Origin: Anaerolineae bacterium
Lineage (GTDB): Bacteria > Chloroflexota > Anaerolineae > Promineifilales > Promineifilaceae
Reading direction: 5' to 3'
DNA length: 37,073 nucleotides
Assembly: GCA_019637635.1 (NCBI GenBank)
Contig: JAHBVI010000064.1
Coordinates: 1-37,073, forward strand
Shown: positions 1 through 7,282 of the stretch, in pieces
Layout of the letters: the number at the start of each line of letters is the position of its first letter
Position numbering within the stretch: the first letter of the stretch is position 1
Made by a program: the position numbers and the translations under genes
The notes under the pieces: model-generated
Seen by the model: only the letters and a program-made list of their open reading frames with translations
The model's database searches: none
What the model was told of the DNA's origin: nothing

Positions 1-62
1 AGATTGGGAGATTTGGAGATTGAGAGATTATCAATCTCCTAATCTCTCACTCTCTCAATCTC
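1..62. repeat. Intergenic GGAGATT-type repeat
   Basis: The stretch is built from variants of AGATTGGGAGATTTGGAGATT followed by its complement (AATCTCCTAATCTCTC), so the two halves can fold on each other. The same vocabulary recurs between genes near 14075, 31156, 33078, 34305 and 37001. The last units merge into the AGGAG that serves as ribosome binding site of the next gene. No gene is visible in it. Confidence 0.8.
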
Positions 63-73
63 AGGAGTAAATC

Positions 74-433
74 ATGAACAGGAGCGTGCAACAATTACAA
101 TATGCTTTGCAGACGTTGGCCCTGCCCGTCACCGCGCAGCTCCGGTTACATGCGCGGGATGGGTGCCGGGTGGAAGAGTTGGCGCTGGCCTTTGACCGCT
201 GGCAGGCCAGAGCGCGCGGTGAGATGCAAGAGAATTTGACCGGCGAGCAGGTGGAGGTGTTGAACCGGCTGGACAGGAAATTGTTGATGCTGAGTGGTTC
301 CCGCCAAAAGCCGGCCTGGTCAGATACGGCGCTGCGGCAGAGCGCCGAATGGCGGCAGGTGCGGGCGCTGGCCCGCGAGGCGCTGGCGATGTTTGGCTGG
401 CCGCTGGATGTACCGCCGGTGGCGCATGGGTAG
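74..433 (+). CDS. Hypothetical protein, 119 aa
   Basis: This is a small soluble protein that I do not recognise. It is rich in Arg, Ala, Leu and Gln with predicted helical character (for example WRQVRALAREALAMFGW near the C-terminus). It shows no signal peptide and no membrane segment. The start is well supported by AGGAG six bases before the ATG. A strong rho-independent terminator follows directly, so it is probably the last or only gene of its transcript. The reverse-strand reading frame over the same bases is a shadow with no ribosome binding site. The function is unknown. Confidence 0.75.
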   Translation: MNRSVQQLQYALQTLALPVTAQLRLHARDGCRVEELALAFDRWQARARGEMQENLTGEQVEVLNRLDRKLLMLSGSRQKPAWSDTALRQSAEWRQVRALAREALAMFGWPLDVPPVAHG

Positions 434-439
434 ATAGAG

Positions 440-471
440 AACGGCCGTGTGGGGGACACGGCCGTTTTTTT
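440..471 (+). terminator. Rho-independent terminator built from ACGGCCGT
   Basis: A perfect 10-bp stem (ACGGCCGTGT at 441-450 and ACACGGCCGT at 456-465) encloses a GGGGG loop. It is followed by a run of seven T (465-471). It lies seven bases after the stop codon at 433. Both arms contain the octamer that is over-represented across the window. Confidence 0.9.
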
Positions 472-518
472 ATTGACGGACGCGGATTGGCAGGATTTTC
501 GCGGATAAGGACAAAGCT

Positions 519-1484
519 ATGACTGAACTATTTCTGGCGACGAGAGAGGGGTTTGTGGGTGCAGTGGAGCAAGATGGAGAGTGGCAGGTAACACGGCGCA
601 GTTTGCCGGGCGTGAACGCCACCAGCATCATAGCCCGCGAGGGGGTGATTTTGCTGGGCAGTACGGATGGTGTCTGGATGTCGGCCGATGGCGGGGAGAC
701 GTGGCAGGAGCGGAGCCATGGGCTGGCGCACCGGCATGTGCGCTGGCTGGCCTACCACCCGGAGGTGTCTGATTTTGAACTGGCGGGCACGGAACCGGCG
801 GCCGTTTTTATCTCATGGGATGGGGGCGAAAGCTGGCACGGCCGTCCTCACATCGAAACCCTACGCGACCAGTTTGGCTGGTGGCTGCCCTATTCACCGG
901 GAGCGGGTTGTGTGCGGGGGTTTGCGGTGAACGGCCGTCGCCTCTATGCGGCCGTGGAAGTGGGTGGGCTGCTGCGTTCCGATGACGCCGGGGAAACATG
1001 GGCATTGGCGGCGGGCAGCGACGGCCGTGCCCAATTTGGCCGCCCCAAACCCCATTTCATTCACCCCGATGTTCATTCCGTGGAAACCCATCCCGCCTCG
1101 CCTGACCTGGTATTTGCACCCACGGGCGGCGGATTTTATGTGTCCAGCGATGGCGGCGATACCTGGCAGTGCCGCTACGACAACTGTTATGTACGGGCGG
1201 TGTGGGTAAATCCGGCCGACGCCAACCACCTGATTTTGGGGCCGTCGCAGGGGCCGGATGGGCGGCACGGCCGTATCGAACAGTCCCAAGATGGTGGCCA
1301 AACCTGGACGCCGTTAACTCCATCACAAGCGTACAACATGGTCGAACGTTTCTACCAGGCCGGCGACCGGCTGCTGGCGGTTATGGCCAACGGTGATTTG
1401 TGGCAGGCTGACCTGGCCCACCTCCGGTGGCGGCCCATCTTGCCCCAGGTGACCGGCATTAACGCCGTTACCCTCATGGGTTGA
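519..1484 (+). CDS. Asp-box (BNR) beta-propeller protein
   Basis: This 321-residue protein consists almost entirely of Asp-box repeats of the S-x-D-x-G-x-T-W type. At least five are visible: SADGGETW, SWDGGESW, SDDAGETW, SSDGGDTW and SQDGGQTW. Such repeats form seven-bladed propellers in sialidases, VPS10 domains and YCF48/HCF136-like proteins. No sialidase catalytic residues are apparent and there is no signal peptide, so a cytoplasmic binding or scaffold role is more likely than glycoside hydrolysis. The start follows AAGGACAAAGCT. It lies between a terminator and a two-component gene, and its link to either is unclear. The ligand cannot be predicted. Confidence 0.85.
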   Translation: MTELFLATREGFVGAVEQDGEWQVTRRSLPGVNATSIIAREGVILLGSTDGVWMSADGGETWQERSHGLAHRHVRWLAYHPEVSDFELAGTEPAAVFISWDGGESWHGRPHIETLRDQFGWWLPYSPGAGCVRGFAVNGRRLYAAVEVGGLLRSDDAGETWALAAGSDGRAQFGRPKPHFIHPDVHSVETHPASPDLVFAPTGGGFYVSSDGGDTWQCRYDNCYVRAVWVNPADANHLILGPSQGPDGRHGRIEQSQDGGQTWTPLTPSQAYNMVERFYQAGDRLLAVMANGDLWQADLAHLRWRPILPQVTGINAVTLMG

Positions 1485-1608
1485 CCCAGCCTCTATACCC
1501 ATTTTTACCCCTTGATGGGAGTTGTGTACTGCCCGTCGTGACCGGTTGGAACAGTTATGCAACCACATTGGAACAATTCCCCCAACGGCCGTGTGTTACC
1601 CTACGGCC

Positions 1609-2928
1609 ATGTCCACAAAACGCATTTTAGTTGTTGATGACGAACCCAAAGTAGCCTTCTTTTTCCAGAAGAATCTGGAAATGGTAGACAAAAGTTACCA
1701 GGTGAAGGCTGTCAATTCCGGCAGCGAAGCGTTGGTGGAAATTCAGGCCGATTCCTATGACCTGATGATTACCGATTTGCGGATGCCGGGCATGAACGGG
1801 TTGGAACTGCTGCGGCAGGTGCGCCAGATTTCGCCGCACACGCAAACAATTTTGGTTACGGCCTTTGGCGGCCACAATGTCTGGCGCGAGGCCGATCAGT
1901 TACAGGTTTTCCGGTCGTTATCCAAACCCCTCAAGATTCCCGAACTGGTGACTTCGGTGCGAGAAGCCCTGGCCCAACCGGACAGGCTATCCAATGGCGC
2001 GGTGGTGGTCTTGTCTGGCGAGAACTTTGAGGCAATTGCCCGGCGGCTGGAAATGTTGCGGGTGGATGTGGGCGCGCACGCGGTGGTGCTGGCAGACACG
2101 ACCGGGCACGTTTTGGTGGAAAACGGGATGCTGCCCAGGTTGGATATAAGTTCAACCCTGGCGCTGTTGGGCGGCACAATGGCCGCTTCCAGTGCATTAA
2201 CCGAGCAACTGGATTATCCGCAAACGGTGCATCTCACTTACTTTGAAGGCCCGCCGTATGATCTGTATATCGTGTCGTTGGGCAAACATTTTTTCCTCAC
2301 AATCTTTTATGACCGGCGGCAGTCAGCCAGCAATCCCAGCCGGATTGGCATTGTCTGGTTATATACGCGGCGCATTTTGGACGAACTGCTGGAACTGTTG
2401 GGCAAAGGTTCAACGGAACGGGCGACGGTGGCCCGTGATTTTGCCGATTCGCTGCGTGGTGAGCTGGACAGTTTATTCGCGGCGCCGCCAGCGCCGGTGA
2501 CGCCCAAAGCTGCGCCGCCGGCTACGGCCGTGCCCCATTCCACCGCCGATTTACGCGGCAAGGTAGAAAGCCTGCTGCACATCTTTCAGGTGCAAACCAA
2601 AATTGCCGTGCATCAGGAATTGGATGGGTTGGCCGTACCCCTGAACCAGATGGAAGGGGCGCTGATCTTGAAGATGGTGCGTGAAGGGTTGAAAAACGTG
2701 CTGCGCTATGCCCGGGCCAGAAGCGTGACGGTGACATTTCAGGCAGACGAGCAGGTGTTATACGGCCGTATGCAAGATGACGGCGTCGGTTTTAATCCTG
2801 CCGCCACCTCACTCAAGAGCCTGGCTAATCTGCAAAGCGAACTGGCTGCCCTGGGCGGCGACCTGAAGATTACATCCCGGCAAAATGAAGGTGTGCAACT
2901 GCTGGTTACACTGCCATTGGTGAATTAA
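1609..2928 (+). CDS. REC-Roadblock/LC7-HATPase fusion protein
   Basis: The 439-residue protein has three parts. Residues 5-120 are a receiver domain with acidic residues D10-D11, phospho-acceptor D56 in TDLRMPGMNG, and K106 in SKP. Residues about 138-262 resemble a Roadblock/LC7 domain (AHAVVLADTTGHVLVENG ... YIVSLGKHFFLTIFYD). After a Pro/Ala linker, residues about 345-437 are a GHKL ATPase of the NarL/LytS kinase kind, with N363 in EGLKNVLRYA and DDGVGF. I see no H-box phospho-acceptor between linker and ATPase, so it may not be a classical kinase. I chose ATG 1609 because the receiver begins there; an in-frame ATG at 1522 would add a non-conserved tail. It heads the GTPase-Roadblock operon and ends 16 bases before the GTPase gene. 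Confidence 0.8.
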   Translation: MSTKRILVVDDEPKVAFFFQKNLEMVDKSYQVKAVNSGSEALVEIQADSYDLMITDLRMPGMNGLELLRQVRQISPHTQTILVTAFGGHNVWREADQLQVFRSLSKPLKIPELVTSVREALAQPDRLSNGAVVVLSGENFEAIARRLEMLRVDVGAHAVVLADTTGHVLVENGMLPRLDISSTLALLGGTMAASSALTEQLDYPQTVHLTYFEGPPYDLYIVSLGKHFFLTIFYDRRQSASNPSRIGIVWLYTRRILDELLELLGKGSTERATVARDFADSLRGELDSLFAAPPAPVTPKAAPPATAVPHSTADLRGKVESLLHIFQVQTKIAVHQELDGLAVPLNQMEGALILKMVREGLKNVLRYARARSVTVTFQADEQVLYGRMQDDGVGFNPAATSLKSLANLQSELAALGGDLKITSRQNEGVQLLVTLPLVN

Positions 2929-2944
2929 CAAGGCGAGGTATTGG

Positions 2945-3517
2945 ATGTTTATCAACTGGAAAATGCGCGAACTGCAAGTGAAGCTGGTGTATTACGGCCC
3001 GCCGCTCAGTGGCAAAACCACGAACCTGGAGCAAGTTCACCTGCGGCTGCCGGCCGAACGGCGCAGCGACCTGGTATCGGTGAAAACACGGGAAGATCGC
3101 ACCCTCTTTTTTGACTTTATGCAGTTAGAGCTAAACGAAATCAATGGGTTGCAGCCCAAATTCAAGCTCTACACCGTGCCGGGGCAGGTCTATTACGCGG
3201 CTACCCGCAAACTGGTGCTGAAGGATGTGGATGGCGTAGTCTTTGTGGCCGATTCATCCATTCAGCGGTTGGCGGCGAACCGGCGGGCGATGATGGATAT
3301 GTGGCAGCAGCTGCAGGAACTCGGCCGTTCACCGCGTGACATGCCCTTTGTGCTGCAATGCAACAAACAAGACGTGAAAGACGCCGTAGCCCCGGCATTG
3401 CTGGCCCGCTTCTTGCAAGTGGAAAGCGCCACCGTTATTCCGGCGGTAGCCATGAGTGGGTTGGGAATTACGGAGACATTAAAATGCGCAATCAATCAGG
3501 TGATTGCCCGGTTATGA
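2945..3517 (+). CDS. MglA-like small Ras-superfamily GTPase
   Basis: At 190 residues this matches the usual MglA length. It has a P-loop GPPLSGKTT at residues 18-26, an MglA-style switch II block TVPGQVYYAATRKLVLKDVD, VVFVADSS, and NKQD for guanine specificity. MglA proteins are molecular switches. In Myxococcus the GTP form sits at the leading pole and is reset by the Roadblock protein MglB, which acts as a GTPase-activating protein. Here the next three genes encode Roadblock domains, so a GTPase plus regulator set is strongly indicated. The ATG at 2945 is preceded by AAGGCGAGGTATTGG, and the gap to the upstream gene is 16 bases. A polarity, motility or general signalling role is inference. 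Confidence 0.93.
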   Translation: MFINWKMRELQVKLVYYGPPLSGKTTNLEQVHLRLPAERRSDLVSVKTREDRTLFFDFMQLELNEINGLQPKFKLYTVPGQVYYAATRKLVLKDVDGVVFVADSSIQRLAANRRAMMDMWQQLQELGRSPRDMPFVLQCNKQDVKDAVAPALLARFLQVESATVIPAVAMSGLGITETLKCAINQVIARL

Positions 3518-3527
3518 GGCACAGGTC

Positions 3528-4058
3528 ATGGAAGAAGGAAAGCTGCACAACCGCCCCCTGCACTTTGACGCCACGCAGCGGCAGCAAATTGACCGTTGTT
3601 TGCTGCAACTGGCAGATCAGATTGGGTCGCCGCTGGTGATGCTGGCTGACGTGAGCGGCCGGTTGGTGCTGTATCGGGGGCGATTGTCGTCTTCACAAAG
3701 TACGGGGCTGGCGGCGTTGGCGGCGGGCGGGTTTGCCGCCGGTAAGGAGATCGGCCATTTTTTGGGGTTGAAGAATAGTTTTCAGCACCAGCTTTTGGAA
3801 GGCGACCTGGCGAATTTATATATATTGGCAATAGGGCCGGAGTTGTTGTTGATTGTGGCGTTTACCAGGCAGACGATGTTGGGCATGGTGCGCTTGTTTA
3901 GCCAGCAGGCGCAGCATGAGTTGTTGGCTGTGGCGCGGGAGGCGGCTGTGGAGCGTGAAACGGCGGCCCATGAGGCCGATGCGCGCCAGGTTGAGCCGGA
4001 ATTTAGCCTGGAACTGAACCGCCAACTGGATGAGTTGTTTACTGATGGGATGTTCTAA
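3528..4058 (+). CDS. Roadblock/LC7 domain protein, long form
   Basis: This is a 176-residue protein. Residues about 15-135 read as a Roadblock/LC7 fold: an amphipathic helix, then LVMLADVSGRLVLYRG, a second helix and the paired strands NLYILAIGPELLLIVAF. A charged helical tail rich in Ala, Glu and Arg (VAREAAVERETAAHEADA) and a short C-terminal helix follow and could mediate dimerisation or partner binding. I chose ATG 3528 with GAGG upstream. A TTG at 3504 would overlap the GTPase gene by 14 bases and is also possible. The stop overlaps the next start as TAATG, which implies translational coupling. By analogy with MglB it may regulate the GTPase encoded just upstream. Confidence 0.8.
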   Translation: MEEGKLHNRPLHFDATQRQQIDRCLLQLADQIGSPLVMLADVSGRLVLYRGRLSSSQSTGLAALAAGGFAAGKEIGHFLGLKNSFQHQLLEGDLANLYILAIGPELLLIVAFTRQTMLGMVRLFSQQAQHELLAVAREAAVERETAAHEADARQVEPEFSLELNRQLDELFTDGMF

Positions 4059-4450
4059 TGATTTTGCAGAATCAGCAGTCACCCCTTGCGCAGGAATTGG
4101 GGCAGATTATGGCGGCGCTGAATGACCGGCCAGAGGTGCAACTGGCGGTGTTGTGTACGGAGGATGGGCTGCCGGTGAATATGGCAACGGCCGTTGCCAC
4201 TCAATTAGCCGCCGTCACCGGTTTCATCCTGGCAACCGTCCACCAATCATTTGCACTATTGGGATTGGAAGAAGGCAATGAACTGCTGGTGCAAAAAAAG
4301 GATGGCTGCCTGGTTTGCCGTTCATTCATGGCGGCCGATTTGCAACTGGTTTTGGTGGTTATCTTTGCCCAGGAAGTCTCTTATAAACGCCTGCTAACGC
4401 AGACGATTTCTCGTATCAAACAAAGTGTAGAGGTAGTCGTTCAGACCTGA
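4058..4450 (+). CDS. Roadblock/LC7 domain protein, MglB-like
   Basis: The 130-residue protein is essentially a single Roadblock/LC7 domain: a first helix (LAQELGQIMAALND), VQLAVLCTEDGLPVNM, a long central helix (ATQLAAVTGFILATVHQ), ELLVQKKDGCLVCRSF, LQLVLVVIFAQEV and a closing helix. Its size and order match bacterial Roadblock proteins such as MglB, which act as homodimeric GTPase-activating proteins. Its start overlaps the previous stop by one base (TAATG). The stop codon lies inside a dispersed hairpin repeat, so the last residues VQT are partly supplied by that element. It is probably a direct partner of the GTPase or of the other Roadblock proteins in heterodimers. Confidence 0.85.
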   Translation: MILQNQQSPLAQELGQIMAALNDRPEVQLAVLCTEDGLPVNMATAVATQLAAVTGFILATVHQSFALLGLEEGNELLVQKKDGCLVCRSFMAADLQLVLVVIFAQEVSYKRLLTQTISRIKQSVEVVVQT

Positions 4451-4476
4451 CAGGTTTCTAAAAACCTATCAGGTCT
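4443..4476 (+). repeat. Hairpin repeat at a stop codon (copy 1)
   Basis: An imperfect 15-bp stem (AGACCTGACAGGTTT and AAACCTATCAGGTCT, one mismatch) has a four-base loop. The TGA stop of the preceding Roadblock gene is part of the left arm. A closely related element sits at 13663-13690 in the same position relative to another stop codon. There is no T-run, so it is a dispersed palindrome that may attenuate or stabilise the transcript rather than a classical terminator. Confidence 0.8.
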
Positions 4477-4490
4477 CCAGAGATGGACTC

Positions 4491-5306
4491 ATGGCAATTA
4501 AGGGCAATCTGCATGATGTCGGTTTACCGACGCTGGTGCAACTGGTTATCCATGAAGGAGACCAGGCGGTGATCTATATTCAGCACGCGGATCAGGTGGG
4601 GGCGTTGTATCTGGCAGACGGCCGTTTGTGCCATGCGGCCCTCTCTGGGGCCGGTCAGCCAGGCGCCGCCCAAACAGGCGAGGAGGTCGTCTATGAATTG
4701 TTAAGCTGGCAGGAAGGGCAATTTACCATTGAGAAAAGAGTGCCGCCACCGGCGCACACTATCGAAACTGCCTGGGATTATTTGCTCATGGAAGGGCTGC
4801 GGATTCTGGATGAACGCCATGTTGCCCTTCAGGATCGCCTCCCGGCAGATGACAACATTACAGATTTATTATCAGGTTTATCAGAAACAGATAAAGCCGT
4901 CCTCAAAGAGATGATGGCGCAAAAGGAGATTGATGACATGGCTAGTAAAGGTGAACAGATTCAGGCAATTTTGGACAATTTGGTGCGTAGTTCAATGGAT
5001 ATTACCGGCGCTGTGGTGGTAGACAGTGATGGTCTGCTGCTGGCAAGTGTGTTGGGTAATGGCGTAGATGGCAACCGGGTAGCGGCCGTTTCCGCCGGTT
5101 TGGTCAGCCTGGCCGGCCGGTCGGCGCAGCAGTTGAACCAGGGCGCCATCAGGCAAACCCTCATCCAGGCCGAAAATGGCAACATCATTGCCGTCCGCGC
5201 CGGGGAGCGAGCTTCGTTTGTGGCGCTTACGCCCAGCAGTGTTAACCTGGGCATGGCTTTTATGGAATGTCGGGATGCGGCGGAGGCGATTCGGGCGGCT
5301 CTGTAG
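4491..5306 (+). CDS. DUF4388 (PATAN-like) plus Roadblock/LC7 protein
   Basis: This 271-residue protein has two domains. Residues 1-115 match the DUF4388 pattern: G-N-L-x-D-V at the start, LPTLVQLV, GALYLADGRLCHAAL, then EEVVYELLSWQEGQFTIE and a helix WDYLLMEGLRILDE. DUF4388 is common in bacterial signalling proteins and often adjoins receivers. Residues 150-271 form a Roadblock/LC7 domain (ITGAVVVDSDGLLLAS, NIIAVRAGERASFVALT). An AAGGAG lies nine bases upstream of in-frame ATG 4938, so a separate Roadblock-only product from residue 150 is conceivable. It follows the other Roadblock genes on the same strand and probably connects the GTPase module to another input. Confidence 0.85.
   Translation: MAIKGNLHDVGLPTLVQLVIHEGDQAVIYIQHADQVGALYLADGRLCHAALSGAGQPGAAQTGEEVVYELLSWQEGQFTIEKRVPPPAHTIETAWDYLLMEGLRILDERHVALQDRLPADDNITDLLSGLSETDKAVLKEMMAQKEIDDMASKGEQIQAILDNLVRSSMDITGAVVVDSDGLLLASVLGNGVDGNRVAAVSAGLVSLAGRSAQQLNQGAIRQTLIQAENGNIIAVRAGERASFVALTPSSVNLGMAFMECRDAAEAIRAAL
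4923..4940 (+). promoter_or_regulatory. Possible internal ribosome binding site and start
   Basis: AAGGAG (4923-4928) precedes an in-frame ATG (4938) at the junction between the DUF4388 and Roadblock domains. This could be a relic of a gene fusion or could direct synthesis of a shorter Roadblock protein of about 122 residues. The sequence shows the site but not whether it is used. Confidence 0.35.
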
Positions 5307-5331
5307 CCTGAATCACATCATGGAGGCAACG

Positions 5332-5880
5332 ATGACTGAATTTAACATTGCGGAAATGCGGAAATTTGCCGGATTGTCTGATGGAGATGCGGCGTTGTTG
5401 GCCGGTATGAAGCCCATGTTGGAAAAGCATGGGCCGGCCATGGTCGCTTCGTTTTACAGTAATCTGGATCAGCACGCACACCTGCGCAACCTGTTGGACG
5501 CCAAACCCGGGCGGCGGGAGATATTGGGTAAACATTTGCTGGCCTGGTTGCTCAGTCTGGCTTCGGGAAGTTATGACACCACCTATCTGGAACAGCGGTA
5601 TGTGATTGGGCAGCGCCACGTGGAAGTGGGGCTGGATCCGCGCTGGGTGATTGGGGCGATGTCTTATTGCCGGGGCCAGGTGGCGCCGATGGTGGAAGCG
5701 GAATACGGCGGCGCGGCCGACCAGTCGCAGCGGGTGTTGGCGTTGAATAAGGTGATGGACCTGGATTTGAACATCATGCTGCAATCGTATGATGATAAGC
5801 GCATGGACATGTTCCTGGAAACGACGGGCTTCAGTAAATCTTTGTTTGAGTCTATGATCGCGTCTGCCGGAGCGGATTGA
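5332..5880 (+). CDS. Protoglobin-type haem sensor, first copy
   Basis: The 182-residue single-domain protein resembles the globin-sensor domain of globin-coupled sensors and protoglobins. The diagnostic block is residues 89-108, RYVIGQRHVEVGLDPRWVIG, where H96 would be the proximal haem ligand. FYSNL near residue 41 occupies the distal B-helix region. The family binds O2, CO or NO at haem, usually to control an attached output domain. Here no output domain is fused, so it must act by protein contact. The start follows GGAGG with five bases of spacing. It lies 25 bases after the DUF4388-Roadblock gene on the same strand and 21 bases before a second globin-like gene. Confidence 0.85.
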   Translation: MTEFNIAEMRKFAGLSDGDAALLAGMKPMLEKHGPAMVASFYSNLDQHAHLRNLLDAKPGRREILGKHLLAWLLSLASGSYDTTYLEQRYVIGQRHVEVGLDPRWVIGAMSYCRGQVAPMVEAEYGGAADQSQRVLALNKVMDLDLNIMLQSYDDKRMDMFLETTGFSKSLFESMIASAGAD

Positions 5881-5901
5881 GCCGGGGATGGTTTGAGGTG
5901 A

Positions 5902-6465
5902 ATGATGAAAGAGGTGCTGGCTGATCTGATCGTGTTAACGGGCTTTTCTGAGGAAGACCCGCAGATTTTGCGGCGTTATACGGCGGTCACGGCCGTCTGG
6001 CAAGAAGAGGTAACGCAGGTGTTTTATGACACGTTGTATGGGCACCGGGCGACGGCGGCTGTGTTTCGCGGCGGGGAACGGCCGTCGCGGGAGCAAACGC
6101 TGCGGAACTGGTACCAGACCGTTACCGAAGGCAACATTGATGAGAAGTTCTGGCAGTGGCAGTGGTTTGTGGGGCTGGTGCATATTCCGCGGGGCATTAC
6201 GAATCCATTTATGATGGGCATGATGAGCCGGGTGCAGCAGCTATTCTGGCACAAGTGCCGCGAAAATATGTCCCTGGATGAAGCGGAGATGGTGTATGGT
6301 GCGTTTAAGCGGGTGACGGATGTGATCGCCGGGTTGATTGCCGAAGGGTACTTCCAAAGCTACGTCCATGCTATGGAGCGCATGAGCGGGCAAAGCCGCA
6401 CGCTGATTGACCGCATGGTGCATATGGAAGTGGAAGAGATGCTGGCCGAAGCGCGCCGTCGGTAA
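5902..6465 (+). CDS. Protoglobin-like sensor, second divergent copy
   Basis: The 187-residue protein is predicted all-helical and has the same layout as the gene before it. VFYDTLYGH lies near residue 40 and WFVGLVHIPRGITNPFMMG around residues 88-106. H94 aligns with the proximal histidine of the globin-sensor family (G-x-x-H-x-x-x-G). The flanking residues differ much from the first copy, so this is an old duplication or a separate acquisition rather than a recent repeat. Two consecutive globins could form a heterodimer or sense different ligands. The C-terminal helix VHMEVEEMLAEARRR may be an interaction surface. It is the last gene of the plus-strand run and converges on the response regulator with a 38-base gap. 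Confidence 0.72.
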   Translation: MMKEVLADLIVLTGFSEEDPQILRRYTAVTAVWQEEVTQVFYDTLYGHRATAAVFRGGERPSREQTLRNWYQTVTEGNIDEKFWQWQWFVGLVHIPRGITNPFMMGMMSRVQQLFWHKCRENMSLDEAEMVYGAFKRVTDVIAGLIAEGYFQSYVHAMERMSGQSRTLIDRMVHMEVEEMLAEARRR

Positions 6466-6503
6466 GGATGGATGGTTCCTAATGACCGTCGGGGTGGTTA
6501 CGA

Positions 6504-7277
6504 CTAACTTTGGAAGATGACGCCCCGGCCACGCACACTTTGAATGGGACATTCCTCCTCCCGGCCCAGCTTTTGCCGCAGCCGGAAGATGTGGGTGCGC
6601 AGCATCGCTCTGGCTTCGCCCTCCTCCATTTCTACGGCATGGGTCATCGTTACCAGTTCTGCATAGCTGAGGACGGTATTGGGGTGGCGGGCAAAAGCGA
6701 GCAGTAATTTGTATTCCATGGGGGTCAGTTCCAGAGGTTGGGACTGGTAGGTGGCGGTTTGCTGCCGCACGTTGATGACGATGTCGCCTGCGTTGAGGGT
6801 GCTGTTGTCGGTTACGGCCGTTGCCCCATGACCCAGTGGTTCCGGCTGCCCCAATGTAGCCACGGCTTCTTGCAGCAGGGCCAACGCTTTTTGTTTGCGC
6901 CTGTTTTCTGCCTGTTTGTGCAGGGCGGTTTCTACGGCCGTGAACAATGCCTGCAATGAAATCGGTTTGCGCAAATAATCATACGCCCCTGACCGCAAGG
7001 CCGTAATCGCCGTGTCAGCCGAGGCATGGGCCGTGAGGATAATGATGGCGGTGTGCGGTGTGATTTCTTCCGCTTTGGTCAACACATGCACTCCAGACAT
7101 GCCCGGCATCTGCAAATCCAAAATCGCTACGTCATACGGCCGTGTTTTTAATGCCTGTATCGCTTCCTGGGCCGAACCGACGGCATCGGCCTGGTACCCT
7201 TTTTGCAAAAAGGCTTCCCGCAGGGCGCGCCGTGTTGTTCTTTCGTCATCTACAATCAAAATATGTTTGTCTGCCAT
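6504..7277 (-). CDS. OmpR/PhoB-type response regulator
   Basis: The 257-residue protein has an N-terminal receiver with D10, D11, phospho-acceptor D54 in AILDLQMPG, T82 and K104 in RKP. A helical linker of about 40 residues precedes a winged-helix DNA-binding domain at residues about 160-257 (LELTPMEYKLLLAFARHP, RTHIFRLRQKLG, VRGRGVIF). It is a transcription factor controlled by phosphorylation. It starts only five bases after the end of the histidine kinase gene upstream on the same strand, so the two are co-transcribed and very probably cognate. Its position end-to-end with the globin operon suggests, but does not prove, a shared pathway. Confidence 0.93.
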   Translation of the reverse strand: MADKHILIVDDERTTRRALREAFLQKGYQADAVGSAQEAIQALKTRPYDVAILDLQMPGMSGVHVLTKAEEITPHTAIIILTAHASADTAITALRSGAYDYLRKPISLQALFTAVETALHKQAENRRKQKALALLQEAVATLGQPEPLGHGATAVTDNSTLNAGDIVINVRQQTATYQSQPLELTPMEYKLLLAFARHPNTVLSYAELVTMTHAVEMEEGEARAMLRTHIFRLRQKLGREEECPIQSVRGRGVIFQS

Positions 7278-7282
7278 GACAG

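Noticed and set aside
2945..3517. Arf/Rab-like GTPase acquired from a eukaryote
   Set aside because: The TVPGQVYYAATRKLVLKDVD block and the Roadblock neighbours place it in the bacterial MglA family.
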